A stretch of DNA of 34,579 bases from Nitrososphaerota archaeon (GCA_031256395.1 JAIRQQ010000055.1:1-34579), one strand, 5' to 3'. Positions 1-8,381 are shown, counted from the first letter of the stretch. Program-made: numbers and translations. Notes: generated by a model not told the origin, from the sequence alone.

Positions 1-1
1 C

Positions 2-106
2 TGCATAGTTTCACGCTGTAAACAAATGGTCGATATCACTATGTCGCTATTTGCCCGCTTCCGAGTAAATGGAACACCAAACATGATTGCATCATTCTTT
101 AAGTAA
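2..106 (+). CDS. possible 3' end of a gene entering from the left edge
   Basis: A frame is open from the first bases to a TAA at 104-106 (34 codons, ending in residues NMIASFFK). It would run convergently into the minus-strand gene that stops at 124, leaving a 17-base gap, which is a normal arrangement. The stretch is short enough to be open by chance and no family is recognisable, so this is only a placeholder for an edge gene. Confidence 0.22.
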   Translation, partial: CIVSRCKQMVDITMSLFARFRVNGTPNMIASFFK

Positions 107-123
107 CACTCTCAAAAAAGGAA

Positions 124-465
124 TTATTTGTGTTGGAGTGCTGTGGCGATGGCTATGGCGGCTACGACTATGAGTATGATTGCGATGGCGTAGATCCAGT
201 TGATGGTGGATGCGAACCATGCTCCGCCCACGGCCATTACGATGAGACCGATTGCGATGGTGCTAAAGCCGCTGCGTTCATGGCGTATGGGTTGGCCCAT
301 GCGTATGGCGCCCAGAGCAAGTAACCATAGGCCGCAGAACACAAACGCCATCGGTGCAATCAGGGTCCAGTTGATGAGACCTACAGCATAGAGCAGTATG
401 GACACTGTGATGGCGACAAGAAAGGCGCCGATGGTTAGTAGGGATCGTTTGTGCTCGGTACTCAT
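124..465 (-). CDS. small integral membrane protein with four predicted helices
   Basis: A 113-residue protein starting at MSTEHKRSL. Four hydrophobic segments follow one another with short loops: LLTIGAFLVAITVSILLYAV, a segment from TLIAPMAFVF to LWLLALGAI, FSTIAIGLIVMAVGGAWFA and WIYAIAIILIVVAAIAIATA. The frame stays open upstream to 636, but that part is the shadow of the preceding gene. The ATG at 465 has a GGAAG-type ribosome site in the 14-base gap after the SPFH gene stop at 480. It is the last gene of a five-gene minus-strand operon and is probably the membrane partner of the SPFH protein; that role is inferred from position only. No named family was recognised. Confidence 0.75.
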   Translation of the reverse strand: MSTEHKRSLLTIGAFLVAITVSILLYAVGLINWTLIAPMAFVFCGLWLLALGAIRMGQPIRHERSGFSTIAIGLIVMAVGGAWFASTINWIYAIAIILIVVAAIAIATALQHK

Positions 466-479
466 GGTGTTGCTTCTTC

Positions 480-1463
480 CTAGCTGATTTTTTGTCCGCA
501 TTCGGGGCAGAATTTGCTGTTTGCGGGGATGGATTTGCCGCAGTTGGGACAGGTCATTGTTTGTTGGCTTGGTGGGGTGAGGTTGGTTCCACAGCTGGGG
601 CAGAATTTGCTGTTTGCGGGGACTTTTTCTCCGCATTTGGGGCAGATAACTAGGGCTGCTGTGGGGGCTGCTTGTTGGTTGGGTGCGGTTTGTTGGTTCA
701 TGATTTGGGGGATAAGGACCATGCCTGCGCCCAGAGCGCCTGAGCCGCCTCCTTTGCCCAGTGATTCAGCTGAGCTTTTGAGGGTTTCCATGCGCAGTAC
801 GTCGCCAGCAGAGGTGTTGCCTGTTTTTAGCCAGAAGAGGCGTTCGCGGTATTCGGGGGTGGTGTCTATGCCTTCGAAGCGCAGATCGGTGAGTTCGATG
901 CCGACGCGTTTGAAGTAGTCGATGAGTGTGTTTTTGACGATAAGGGAGGTTTCGGTTAGTCGGGTAAAGACTGATACGAGGTCGTAGTGGCTTAGTTCGG
1001 TGATGATTTTTTCGTTGAGAAAGCCGCGTAGAAAGTTGTTGACGCTGTCGGTGGTGTAGGCTTTTTGGCCGCCGATGACTTCGTTGACAAATAGGGTGGG
1101 GTCGGCTATTTTGAACCAGAATTGTCCATACACTTGGAGTGGTGCTAGTTCGGTTGTTTGTGCGCGGGTGCCCCATTTGCCGGCAAAGATTTTGGTGCTG
1201 ATGAATAGAACCGTTGCTTTGAATGGTTTGTTGCCGCCAAATCCTGCGAGTCGGGTTAGCAATCCAGTTATTAGGGGTAGGTTTAGGGTGGTTAGGGTGT
1301 GTCGGCCGGCTTGGAATATGTCGTAGGCTTTGCCGTCGCGGAAGAACACGGCTATTTCGTATTCGCTGACGATGAGTTGGGCGCCCCAGGTTATGTCTTC
1401 GTTGGGGTAGCGCCAAACGATGTCATCAGCGCCGGCGTTTGTCCATTGGATGACTTGTGGCAT
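480..1463 (-). CDS. SPFH/Band-7 protein of the YdjI type with two C-terminal zinc ribbons
   Basis: A 327-residue protein. Residues about 10-215 match the SPFH fold of the YdjI/'virion core protein' family, recognised by segments such as WGAQLIVSEYEIAVFFRDGK, VYGQFWFKIADPTLFV and the TPEYRERLFWLKTGNTSAGD end. A Gly/Ala/Gln-rich linker (about 235-270) leads to two near-identical zinc ribbons with cysteines at 274, 277, 288, 291 and 305, 308, 319, 322. SPFH proteins form membrane-associated oligomers, and bacterial YdjI is linked to membrane-stress proteins. There is no clear transmembrane helix here. The start codon overlaps the stop of the upstream gene (TAATG), so the two are translationally coupled. 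The membrane-scaffold role is inference. Confidence 0.85.
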   Translation of the reverse strand: MPQVIQWTNAGADDIVWRYPNEDITWGAQLIVSEYEIAVFFRDGKAYDIFQAGRHTLTTLNLPLITGLLTRLAGFGGNKPFKATVLFISTKIFAGKWGTRAQTTELAPLQVYGQFWFKIADPTLFVNEVIGGQKAYTTDSVNNFLRGFLNEKIITELSHYDLVSVFTRLTETSLIVKNTLIDYFKRVGIELTDLRFEGIDTTPEYRERLFWLKTGNTSAGDVLRMETLKSSAESLGKGGGSGALGAGMVLIPQIMNQQTAPNQQAAPTAALVICPKCGEKVPANSKFCPSCGTNLTPPSQQTMTCPNCGKSIPANSKFCPECGQKIS

Positions 1464-2008
1464 TATAGTTGTACTCCTGTTATGATTTCTTTGCGTTTAT
1501 CAAACGCATCTTCAAGTAACTCGAATTTGTCGGTTACGAGTTGGATTTTGTCTTTGAGGTTGGTATAGTCGCCGTTTAAGAGTTGGGTTTTTAGGTTGTC
1601 GATTTGATCGGTTAGGGTGTTGACGCTGTCTATTAGTTGGGTGTCGTAGGCTATCATGCGGTCTAGGTTGTCTTCTTTGATTTTGACTATGTCGAAAAAT
1701 CCTGCGTAACCGTATGAGGCGTGATTGACTTTCTCAGTTATACGATCCATTTTGGCGCTTAGACGATCGATGTCTGTTAGGACGTCGAGGTAGCGTTTAT
1801 CGGCGATTCTTTGGGCGATCGCTCGGATGTTGTCTTTGCCTTTGGATAGTTTGAGGGCAAGGTGAGTTCGGATTAGTTTATCGGATTCTCGTCTGAGTTC
1901 TTTTTCTTTGTAGCCGCGAAAACCGGGAAGTGCAGCTACGATACGTTCAGAGAGGCCCATTTGGCTTTTGGCTTGGGCGTAAATATCTTTATTTTCGCTC
2001 GTTTCCAC
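1463..2008 (-). CDS. helical/coiled-coil protein between the zinc-ribbon and SPFH genes
   Basis: A 181-residue charged protein without membrane segments. Long heptad-like helices are visible, for example DIDRLSAKMDRITEKVNHA and DTQLIDSVNTLTDQIDNLKT. The start is a GTG at 2008 behind a strong GGAGG (2012-2016), with an unusually short 3-base spacing. Its stop overlaps the ATG of the SPFH gene by one base. No family was recognised. By gene order it sits where the middle (YdjH-like) gene lies in the bacterial YdjG-YdjH-YdjI set, but no sequence evidence of homology to YdjH could be seen. It may be an adaptor between the zinc-ribbon and SPFH proteins (inference). Confidence 0.75.
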   Translation of the reverse strand: METSENKDIYAQAKSQMGLSERIVAALPGFRGYKEKELRRESDKLIRTHLALKLSKGKDNIRAIAQRIADKRYLDVLTDIDRLSAKMDRITEKVNHASYGYAGFFDIVKIKEDNLDRMIAYDTQLIDSVNTLTDQIDNLKTQLLNGDYTNLKDKIQLVTDKFELLEDAFDKRKEIITGVQL

Positions 2009-2061
2009 TTTCCTCCTATGTGTTCACTTCGTTATAAAAAGTGCGGGCTTTTAAAGGTTGG

Positions 2062-2805
2062 CTAGAACTTGCGGTTGGGGATATCGCCTTTTAATACCAT
2101 GCCTTTTGCGCCGTCGATGATTATTTGGTAGATGTTGCCTTTGTATTCATATTTTATGAACCAGACGGGTGCGTGGAGGTATACTATTTGTTTGAGGGTT
2201 AGAGTAGTGTTGGCTTCTATTATGCGGTCGATGTCTTGTTGGAGTAGGAATCGGTGGTGGGCGTCGATTTGTTGTTGGGCGGTTGTTAGGGCTTGGTCGC
2301 GTTCCATTTCGCTGTTTAGGAGTTTGGCAAAGCCTTCTATTTTGCGGAAGTCGTAGGGTACTTTGCCCTCAAGGGGGATGTCGTAGGCGCGGGTGGGGAA
2401 GTCGGAGGCTTGTCTGGCTAGTACGAGCCAGTTGTATTGTTTTTTTAGGTCGCCTTCTTTGACGATGGGTGGGGCGATGCGTTCAAAGATGCCTTTGTAT
2501 GTGGTTGAGGCTTCTGTTGATACGATCCAAAATGGGAGGTAGATGAGGTTTTTTTCTAGGATTTTTGATTTTTTGGCTAGGTCGTTGGGTTTCATGAACC
2601 CTGAGCTCATCCAGTCGCGTATGTAGGTCTCCATTTGTTCGGGGCTGTAGCGGTTTGGGAGAACGGAGTGTTCAAAGGTGAATGCTTTGCCGGTTTCTAT
2701 GACTGTTGTGAAGCCGCAGTATTTGCAGGTGGCGATGATTTCGCCGGGTTTAAATTCTACTGGTGCGCCGCAGTGTGAACAGCTGATGTTTTGTGCTACA
2801 GCCAT
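2062..2805 (-). CDS. TFIIB-type zinc-ribbon protein, YdjG-like
   Basis: A 247-residue protein with an N-terminal zinc ribbon (CSHC and CKYC pairs within residues 9-34). After it come a conserved patch around LIYLPFWIVSTEASTTYKG and a C-terminal patch YLHAPVWFIKYEYKGNIYQI followed by IDGAKG. This arrangement is typical of zinc-ribbon proteins often mislabelled as PriA-like; despite the ribbon nothing suggests a transcription factor. It starts at ATG 2805, 10 bases after the FAD dehydrogenase stop, and lies 53 bases ahead of the helical-protein gene. It is the first of the YdjG/H/I-like trio, and a membrane-stress or envelope role is inferred from that pattern. Confidence 0.8.
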   Translation of the reverse strand: MAVAQNISCSHCGAPVEFKPGEIIATCKYCGFTTVIETGKAFTFEHSVLPNRYSPEQMETYIRDWMSSGFMKPNDLAKKSKILEKNLIYLPFWIVSTEASTTYKGIFERIAPPIVKEGDLKKQYNWLVLARQASDFPTRAYDIPLEGKVPYDFRKIEGFAKLLNSEMERDQALTTAQQQIDAHHRFLLQQDIDRIIEANTTLTLKQIVYLHAPVWFIKYEYKGNIYQIIIDGAKGMVLKGDIPNRKF

Positions 2806-2815
2806 GGTTTGGTTT

Positions 2816-4198
2816 TCACTTCGTTTGTTTTTCTCGTTTGAGGATTTCTCTGGCGACGATGACGCCTGAGGCGGAGGCTTGGATTAGGCCGCGGGTGACG
2901 CCTGCGCCGTCGCCTATGGTGAACATGTTTTGGATTTTGCTCTCAAGGGCGTGGTTTAGTTGGAGGTGTGAGGAGTAGAATTTGACTTCGACGCCGTAGA
3001 GTAGGGTTTCGGGTGATGCGACGCCGGGGACGATTTTGTCGAGTGCTTGGAGCATTTCTCGGATGTCGGTTATGTAGCGGTAGGGTAGTACAAAGCTGAG
3101 ATCGCCAGGGGTTGCGTTTTTGAGGGTGGGGGTGACGATGCTGTGGTTTAGGCGTTCTTGGGTGCTGCGTCTGCCGTGGTTGAGGTCGCCTAGGCGTTGG
3201 ACCATAACGCCGCCGCTTAGTAGGTTGCTTAGGCGTGCGATGTATTTTCCGTATGCGATGGGTTCTTTGAAGGGTTCGGTGAATTGGGTGCTGACAAGGA
3301 TTGCAAAGTTGGTGTTGGCGGTTTTGGTTTCTGCTTGGCTGCCGCCGTTGACGGTTAGGACGCCGTCGTAGGATTCGGTTGTGACTTCGCCGTAGGGTGA
3401 GACGCAGAAGGTGCGGACTTGGTCGTCAAAGGATCGTGAGAAGTAGACTAGTTTTGGTTCGTAGAGGACTTTGGTGAGTTTTTCCATAACTGAGGCGCGG
3501 AGTTCGACTCGGACGCCTATGTCGACGGGGTTGTTTACGGTTTTTAGTCCCCGGATTTGGGCTTCGGTTTGGAGCCATTCTGCGCCGCTTCTGCCGGGGG
3601 CAATTATTACGTATTTTGCTAGGATTTTTTCGCCGTTGACTGTTTCTACACCTTGGATGGTGTTGTTTTCGGCTATGAGGCCCTTTACATCGGTTTTGGG
3701 CATGAATGTGATTTTGCTGTCGAGGTGGTCACGCATGCGTTTTAGGGTTTCTAGACAGCGGTCGGTGCCCATGTGGCGGACTTCTTGTTTTATGAGTTTT
3801 AGGCCTGCTAGTGATACTTGGCGTTCGATTTCGTCTACCTGTTCGTTGTGGCCGCCGTAGACTTCTTTGCTGGCGCCGAATTTGAGGTAGATTTCGTCGC
3901 AGTATTTGACGAGGTCTTGTAATTCTTTGGTGGAGACGTACTGGTTTAGCCAGCCGCCGACTTCGGTTGATAGGGTGAGTTTGCCGTCGCTGTAGGCGCC
4001 TGCTCCGCCCCAACCGGAGAGTACTGCGCATGGTTCGCAGTGGACGCATTCAAAGCCTCGTTTTGAGGGGCATTTGCGTTTGTCTATGTCTGTTCCTCGG
4101 TCAATGACCAGAACATTGAGGTTTGTGTGTTTGGTTAGTTCTAATGCTGAGAAGATGCCTGCGGGGCCTGCGCCCACGATGATTACGTCATATTTCAA
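2816..4198 (-). CDS. FAD-dependent dehydrogenase, COG2509 family
   Basis: A flavoprotein of the NAD(P)/FAD oxidoreductase superfamily. The dinucleotide-binding motif VIIVGAGPAGIFSALEL follows the start directly, and the family's Cys-rich stretch (KCPSKRGFECVHCEPC) and GWGGAGAYSDGKL follow. The C-terminal FAD contact IGDGAGVTRGLIQASASG is present. The frame is open to an ATG at 4246, but that ATG has no ribosome site. A TTG at 4198 has GAGGGAG (4208-4214) nine bases upstream and starts right before the Rossmann strand, giving 460 residues, so the TTG is preferred. The substrate is unknown for the family. The gene lies 10 bases upstream of the zinc-ribbon gene and heads the operon. Confidence 0.85.
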   Translation of the reverse strand: MKYDVIIVGAGPAGIFSALELTKHTNLNVLVIDRGTDIDKRKCPSKRGFECVHCEPCAVLSGWGGAGAYSDGKLTLSTEVGGWLNQYVSTKELQDLVKYCDEIYLKFGASKEVYGGHNEQVDEIERQVSLAGLKLIKQEVRHMGTDRCLETLKRMRDHLDSKITFMPKTDVKGLIAENNTIQGVETVNGEKILAKYVIIAPGRSGAEWLQTEAQIRGLKTVNNPVDIGVRVELRASVMEKLTKVLYEPKLVYFSRSFDDQVRTFCVSPYGEVTTESYDGVLTVNGGSQAETKTANTNFAILVSTQFTEPFKEPIAYGKYIARLSNLLSGGVMVQRLGDLNHGRRSTQERLNHSIVTPTLKNATPGDLSFVLPYRYITDIREMLQALDKIVPGVASPETLLYGVEVKFYSSHLQLNHALESKIQNMFTIGDGAGVTRGLIQASASGVIVAREILKREKQTK

Positions 4199-4316
4199 AG
4201 GATAATTCTCCCTCTGGGACCCAAAGGTAGATACAACAGGTGACATATAACTGTTAGCTGGTCTTAGTGTGGATTAACTGGTCCAGCTGTGAGATGGGTG
4301 TATCTGTTTTTGCGAT

Positions 4317-4352
4317 ATGTCTTGCATAAACATTTAATACTCTAAATATATA
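4317..4352 (+). promoter_or_regulatory. promoter and candidate PadR operator upstream of the padR-like gene
   Basis: ATGT and ACAT half-sites lie at 4317-4320 and 4330-4333, nine bases apart. PadR proteins are known to bind ATGT/ACAT-type inverted repeats, usually with eight bases between. Directly downstream are two TATA-like stretches, TTTAATA and CTAAATATATA (4342-4352), ahead of the ATG at 4369. The position fits autoregulation of the regulator and perhaps of the divergent flavoprotein operon. This is a pattern match only. Confidence 0.35.
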
Positions 4353-4368
4353 GTAGGACAGGAGAGTT

Positions 4369-4842
4369 ATGACAAAAGACAAGGATGTAGAAGGCATAGA
4401 CGAACACATAAGCGACTTCAACCGTTTCTACATACTAACCATACTCTACCAAAACCCCGCCCACGGCTACAGCATCATAAACCAATTCAAAACCCAAGTC
4501 AAAAAAGAAATCAGCCCAAGCCTAGTCTACCCATTTCTTCAAGAACTCGAAGAAAAAGGCTACGTCAAACACACTGCCAAAATGGTAGGAGAAAAAAGAC
4601 GCAAAACCTTTGAACTCACCCCAACAGGCAGAGAACTATGCAACAACCTCTTCAAACGCTTCACAGAACTAGTCTCAACCGCATTTGAAACCAGCCTCCA
4701 AACATGCACACACTGCAAAACCCAAATCTACAAAACAGTACACCAAGAAACCATCAACAACACAGAAAAAATATTCTGCTGCACCCACTGCGCCCAAGCA
4801 TACAAACAAAAACAGAAAAACAACACAAAACAACCAACATAA
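4369..4842 (+). CDS. PadR-family transcriptional regulator with a cysteine-rich tail
   Basis: A 157-residue protein. The PadR winged helix covers residues about 18-95: FYILTILYQNPAHGYSI, then a recognition region SPSLVYPFLQELEEKGYV, then a wing and ELTPTGREL. Unlike most PadR proteins, the C-terminal part carries a possible zinc site, CTHC at 113-116 and CCTHC at 137-141, instead of only a dimerising helix. This could sense metal or redox state (inference). It has A/C-rich codons like its neighbours. It is divergent from the flavoprotein/SPFH operon, so it is a natural candidate regulator of it. GGAGAG lies two bases before the ATG. Confidence 0.85.
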   Translation: MTKDKDVEGIDEHISDFNRFYILTILYQNPAHGYSIINQFKTQVKKEISPSLVYPFLQELEEKGYVKHTAKMVGEKRRKTFELTPTGRELCNNLFKRFTELVSTAFETSLQTCTHCKTQIYKTVHQETINNTEKIFCCTHCAQAYKQKQKNNTKQPT

Positions 4843-4942
4843 AACCACACAACCCTACAACTAACATACCGACACACTATGCCCTTAGAAAATAATAACA
4901 AATACTAAGAAAAGAAAAGTAAAAAGTAGCCTATGCTCTGAA

Positions 4943-5221
4943 TTAATCTTTGATAGCTTCAATAAAACTCATGACATTCCAGAGTTTAACCCTAGTGTAG
5001 GGCGGCATGTTGGGATCTTGAAGAATTTCATCCAACAAGGCAACAGCGTTTGAAGCCTTCACAGCCGGCGTATACTCGCTACTTTGCAGGGCATTCATAG
5101 CGTCTTTGGCACTTCGACGTATATTACGTGGTGTTGTACTGTCTTCAGAAACCTCACCAAGCACCATCAACGCCTGCTTAATCTTTGCTTCATATTCTTC
5201 CGTTTTCTTCTTACGCACCAT
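4943..5221 (-). CDS. UPF0147 family protein
   Basis: A 92-residue helical protein matching the archaeal UPF0147 family over its whole length, most clearly in the C-terminal segment LLDEILQDPNMPPYTRVKLW and in TTPRNIRRSAKDAM. Function is unknown; the family is widespread in archaea. It is divergent from the UPF0148 gene, with 81 bases between the starts. The upstream plus-strand gene ends at 4842 and faces it. Confidence 0.9.
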   Translation of the reverse strand: MVRKKKTEEYEAKIKQALMVLGEVSEDSTTPRNIRRSAKDAMNALQSSEYTPAVKASNAVALLDEILQDPNMPPYTRVKLWNVMSFIEAIKD

Positions 5222-5302
5222 AAAAGGGTCTCCCCGTTTTACTGCATCTGGCAGTAATCAAGCTATATATGTATTTATACGTATTTACCTTTGGGGTTTA
5301 AC
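5222..5302. promoter_or_regulatory. divergent promoter region between UPF0147 and UPF0148 genes
   Basis: An 81-base spacer with A/T-rich, TATA-like runs around 5262-5288 (CTATATATG, ATTTATACG). It must serve both flanking genes. GGGG at 5293-5296 is a possible ribosome site for the ATG at 5303. No repeats or operators were recognised. Confidence 0.5.
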
Positions 5303-5674
5303 ATGCAACAAGATAGAGAAGACAACCCAATCAAGCGTATGGCAGAACTATTACGACAGGGCGCCACCCTGACTGATCTCTCCTGCCCCGCCTGCGCATC
5401 ACCACTATTTCGACTAAAAGACAGTACACTCTGGTGTGCAAAAGACGAAAAGAAAGTAATTGTAATCAAAGAGGGCCAAGAACCACCCAAACAAAATGTA
5501 CCAGCACAAAATAACAATGCATACGACAAGCTCGAATCAGTTCTGATGACCAAAATCAATGACATACAAAATAAAATCGAAACAATCCAAGATATAGACG
5601 AACTGCAAAAACTCACCAGCGCACTAAACGAACTGTTAAATAGTGTTGAAAAAATTAAAAAAATGAAGGCATAA
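5303..5674 (+). CDS. UPF0148 / Sjogren's autoantigen p27-like zinc protein
   Basis: A 123-residue protein starting MQQDRED at the ATG 5303; an in-frame TTG at 5291 is less likely. The N-terminal part, RMAELLRQGATLTDLSCPAC, with a second cysteine in TLWCAKDEKK, is the signature of the UPF0148/autoantigen p27 family, common in archaea. The C-terminal half is a charged helix (KINDIQNKIETIQDIDELQK) likely to form a coiled coil. Molecular function is not established. The following gene starts about 70 bases later. Confidence 0.85.
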   Translation: MQQDREDNPIKRMAELLRQGATLTDLSCPACASPLFRLKDSTLWCAKDEKKVIVIKEGQEPPKQNVPAQNNNAYDKLESVLMTKINDIQNKIETIQDIDELQKLTSALNELLNSVEKIKKMKA

Positions 5675-5744
5675 ACATCACTTGACGCTTGGTCTTTTTA
5701 ATAATTTTCCCCAAAACCTCCATTATATCCAAAGCTATAACAAT

Positions 5745-6197
5745 ATGACTACAAATAGGCAACTCCAACAGCAACTAATTCAGCACCTCAGCAAAATTAA
5801 CAATAAACAATTCAGCTTTGAAGAAGTCACCATTCCAACAGTACCAAAGGGTGTGGTTATTTTTGAGATCGGGCTAGCAGAAACCGATGGCTTTACTTTT
5901 CTCAATGAGGAGCAAACAAGAAAAGCTCTGGAATACATCTCAAAGGGACAGGTATCGATGCTGGATTTCTTTTGTGCAATACGCTACTACAAAACAGATG
6001 GGGAAAAGCAACAGGCGTTAAAATTTGATTACTATATGCTACGCGGGGTATTTGGGAAAGGCACCTTGGAGTTGCAGGTTTATCATGAGAGAGGACCGCG
6101 TTATGTTTCGCCACAGGATTTAACAAATTTTTTGGTAAATAACCTCAACAATAACTTGAAACGTAAAATCATCAAAGAATTAACCCCAACAAACTAA
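5745..6197 (+). CDS. hypothetical protein
   Basis: A 150-residue soluble protein of unknown family starting MTTNRQLQQQL. The frame extends upstream to a TTG at 5682, but a TATA-like CATTATATCC at 5721-5730 sits about 20 bases before the ATG 5745, so the internal, nearly leaderless start is preferred. The sequence looks alpha/beta, with a Gln/Asn-rich N terminus and a hydrophobic core around VPKGVVIFEIGLAETDGF and LDFFCAIRYYKTDG. No motif or membrane helix is visible. It is followed by a T-rich stretch (6217-6230) that probably ends the transcript. Confidence 0.65.
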   Translation: MTTNRQLQQQLIQHLSKINNKQFSFEEVTIPTVPKGVVIFEIGLAETDGFTFLNEEQTRKALEYISKGQVSMLDFFCAIRYYKTDGEKQQALKFDYYMLRGVFGKGTLELQVYHERGPRYVSPQDLTNFLVNNLNNNLKRKIIKELTPTN

Positions 6198-6309
6198 AGC
6201 AACCCGTACACGCCGTTTTTTATTTCTTTAGCCGAAAGCTATATTTGCTGCCCGATTAAGAATCAATGAGTATCGAAGCGACATTATATTAATTAGGAAG
6301 TATCACTAA

Positions 6310-7272
6310 ATGCTACCGATTGAAGTATCTGGACTAAAAAAAGCCTACGGCAACCTCAAAGCCGTAGACGGCATCTCCTTCACAGTCAAAGAAGGAGAAG
6401 TTTTTGGACTACTGGGGCCAAACGGTGCAGGCAAAACAACCACCATCGAAATCATGGAGGGCCTGCGCGAACGAGACGACGGAGACGTCAAAATCTTAGG
6501 ATTCGACCCTTGGAAAAATGGATATGAACTCCACAAAAAAATAGGCGTCATCCCCCAAAACTTTACCTTCTTTGAAAAAACCACACCCAAAGAAGCCATA
6601 AACTACTATGCTGATCTCTTCCACGTCAAAGTAGATGCTGATGCCATCCTACAAGACGTACTTCTCGAAGACATGGCCAAACACCCCTTTGAAAGCCTAA
6701 GCGGCGGCCAAAAACAAAAAACAGGATTAGCACTCTCCTTGGTAAATCAACCAGAACTGCTCTTTCTCGATGAACCCACCACAGGCCTAGACCCCAATGC
6801 ACGCCGAGCCATATGGGAAGTCATCCGGGGACTAAAAGCTAAAGGCAAAACCATCATCCTAACCACCCACTACCTAGACGAAGCCCAACAGCTCTCTGAC
6901 CGCGTAGCCATCATGGATCATGGACACATCGTTGCTACCGGCACAACCCAAGAAATCATCCAACAACACGGCTCAGGCGAACGCCTAGAAATTCAGGGCA
7001 GTCAGCAACTTGCAAACTATATCAAAGCAAACACTGAGGAAATGCAGGTAGAATATGACCAAGCAAAAGGTATAGTCACAGTTTTACTCAAAAAGAAAAT
7101 CGATGCACTAGCGGCTTTGGCTGCCGCTGAGCAATCAGGCATGGAATGGGGCAACATTCAAACCCGCCAAGACAGCCTCGATGATGTGTTCATTAAACTC
7201 GTCCAAGAACCTCTCGAGGAACAACAAGAAACAACACCAAAAGACCAAACAAACAAAAAACAGAGACGATAA
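6310..7272 (+). CDS. ABC transporter ATP-binding protein, NatA/CcmA type
   Basis: A 320-residue ATPase subunit with all nucleotide-binding motifs: Walker A GPNGAGKTTT (about residues 36-45), Q-loop VIPQNF, signature LSGGQKQK, Walker B LLFLDEPTTGLD and switch histidine LTTHYLDEA. A C-terminal domain of about 90 residues ends in a Gln/Lys-rich tail. It pairs with the permease gene two bases downstream. Such pairs usually export drugs, lipids or other hydrophobic compounds; the substrate cannot be told from sequence. AGGA lies a few bases before the ATG and an A/T-rich ATTATATTAATT block (from 6283) may be the promoter. Confidence 0.93.
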   Translation: MLPIEVSGLKKAYGNLKAVDGISFTVKEGEVFGLLGPNGAGKTTTIEIMEGLRERDDGDVKILGFDPWKNGYELHKKIGVIPQNFTFFEKTTPKEAINYYADLFHVKVDADAILQDVLLEDMAKHPFESLSGGQKQKTGLALSLVNQPELLFLDEPTTGLDPNARRAIWEVIRGLKAKGKTIILTTHYLDEAQQLSDRVAIMDHGHIVATGTTQEIIQQHGSGERLEIQGSQQLANYIKANTEEMQVEYDQAKGIVTVLLKKKIDALAALAAAEQSGMEWGNIQTRQDSLDDVFIKLVQEPLEEQQETTPKDQTNKKQRR

Positions 7273-7274
7273 AT

Positions 7275-8381
7275 ATGGTAAGCGCAAGACGTATCTACGC
7301 AGACTTTAGAGTATTTAGCATAGGATACCTCAGAAACAAATTCGGATTATTTTTCGGTTTAATTTTCCCAGTAGTATTAATTTTGATTTTCGGCGCCATC
7401 TTTGCTGGCGGCGGAGCCGAAACTGTCGATGTTTATGTTCAAAACCAAGATAACGGTGCCTTTGGGCAAAACATAGGCGACAGCTTTCTTAGCGCACTAA
7501 ATCAATCCAGCACCATAAGAGTCATAACCGTGGACACCACAGAGAATTTTGCGGACTTTTTAGCAGCAAAATCCGCATCGGATGGCATATTTATTCCGTC
7601 CGATTTCTCAGCACACTACATAGAGGGAAATCAAGTCAACATCACAGTCTATGGCAATCCAGCCTCAAGCACAAGTGGCATAGTTAGCGGTACAGTCAAC
7701 GGATATGCCAGTTACTTCAACCTTCAACGCTTCAACGGCACCACAGTTATAGGCCTAACCACAACAACCATCAACACTCAACAAACCAACTATGTAGACT
7801 TTTTAATCCCCGGCTTAATCGGCTTCTCGATTCTCACAAGCCCCATGTTCTCACTGGTCAACATATCAAGCGACTACAAAAAAAATAAACTCTTCAAACA
7901 ACTCTCACTTACCCCGCTAACCAAAATGGAGTGGCTCATCTCCAAAGTACTCTTCTACATACTTCTAAGCGCCGCCGGTTTTCTGCTAATGAGCGGAGTG
8001 GGCATCCTTATCTTTAATGCACACATCACATTCTCGCTATGGCTCATACCATTTCTAGTATTGGGCCCCATACTTTTTGCATCACTTGGCATGCTAGTAG
8101 GCACGGTAACCAAAAACCCCGAAACAGCAGGCGTTATTGGCAACATCATAACGTTCCCCATGATGTTTCTAGCAGGCACTTTTTTCCCGCTCAGCATCAT
8201 GCCATCCTACCTGCAAACCATCGCCCATGTACTACCACTCTTCTACGTTACCGAGGGATTAAACAATGTCATGGTCTACAACAACATCCCCGCAGCAATG
8301 TTTGACATAGCAGTTCTAGGGATCATAACACTGATCATCTTTGTCCTAGCAGTAAAACTATTCAAATGGAGAGAAGACTAA
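7275..8381 (+). CDS. ABC-2 type transporter permease
   Basis: A 368-residue membrane protein of the ABC-2 permease fold. One N-terminal helix (GLFFGLIFPVVLILIFGAIF) is followed by an extracytoplasmic domain of about 140 residues and then five more helices in the C-terminal half, including VDFLIPGLIGFSILTSPMF and a segment ending FPMMFLAGTFFPLSIMP, the conserved ABC-2 patch. The ATG is two bases after the ATPase stop, so the two form one exporter made as a single operon. The ATPase and this protein would each dimerise or pair 2+2 in the membrane. Confidence 0.92.
   Translation: MVSARRIYADFRVFSIGYLRNKFGLFFGLIFPVVLILIFGAIFAGGGAETVDVYVQNQDNGAFGQNIGDSFLSALNQSSTIRVITVDTTENFADFLAAKSASDGIFIPSDFSAHYIEGNQVNITVYGNPASSTSGIVSGTVNGYASYFNLQRFNGTTVIGLTTTTINTQQTNYVDFLIPGLIGFSILTSPMFSLVNISSDYKKNKLFKQLSLTPLTKMEWLISKVLFYILLSAAGFLLMSGVGILIFNAHITFSLWLIPFLVLGPILFASLGMLVGTVTKNPETAGVIGNIITFPMMFLAGTFFPLSIMPSYLQTIAHVLPLFYVTEGLNNVMVYNNIPAAMFDIAVLGIITLIIFVLAVKLFKWRED

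Noticed and set aside
3471-3860. 129-codon plus-strand frame inside the flavoprotein gene
   Set aside because: Shadow of a conserved FAD enzyme on the other strand; no motif of its own.
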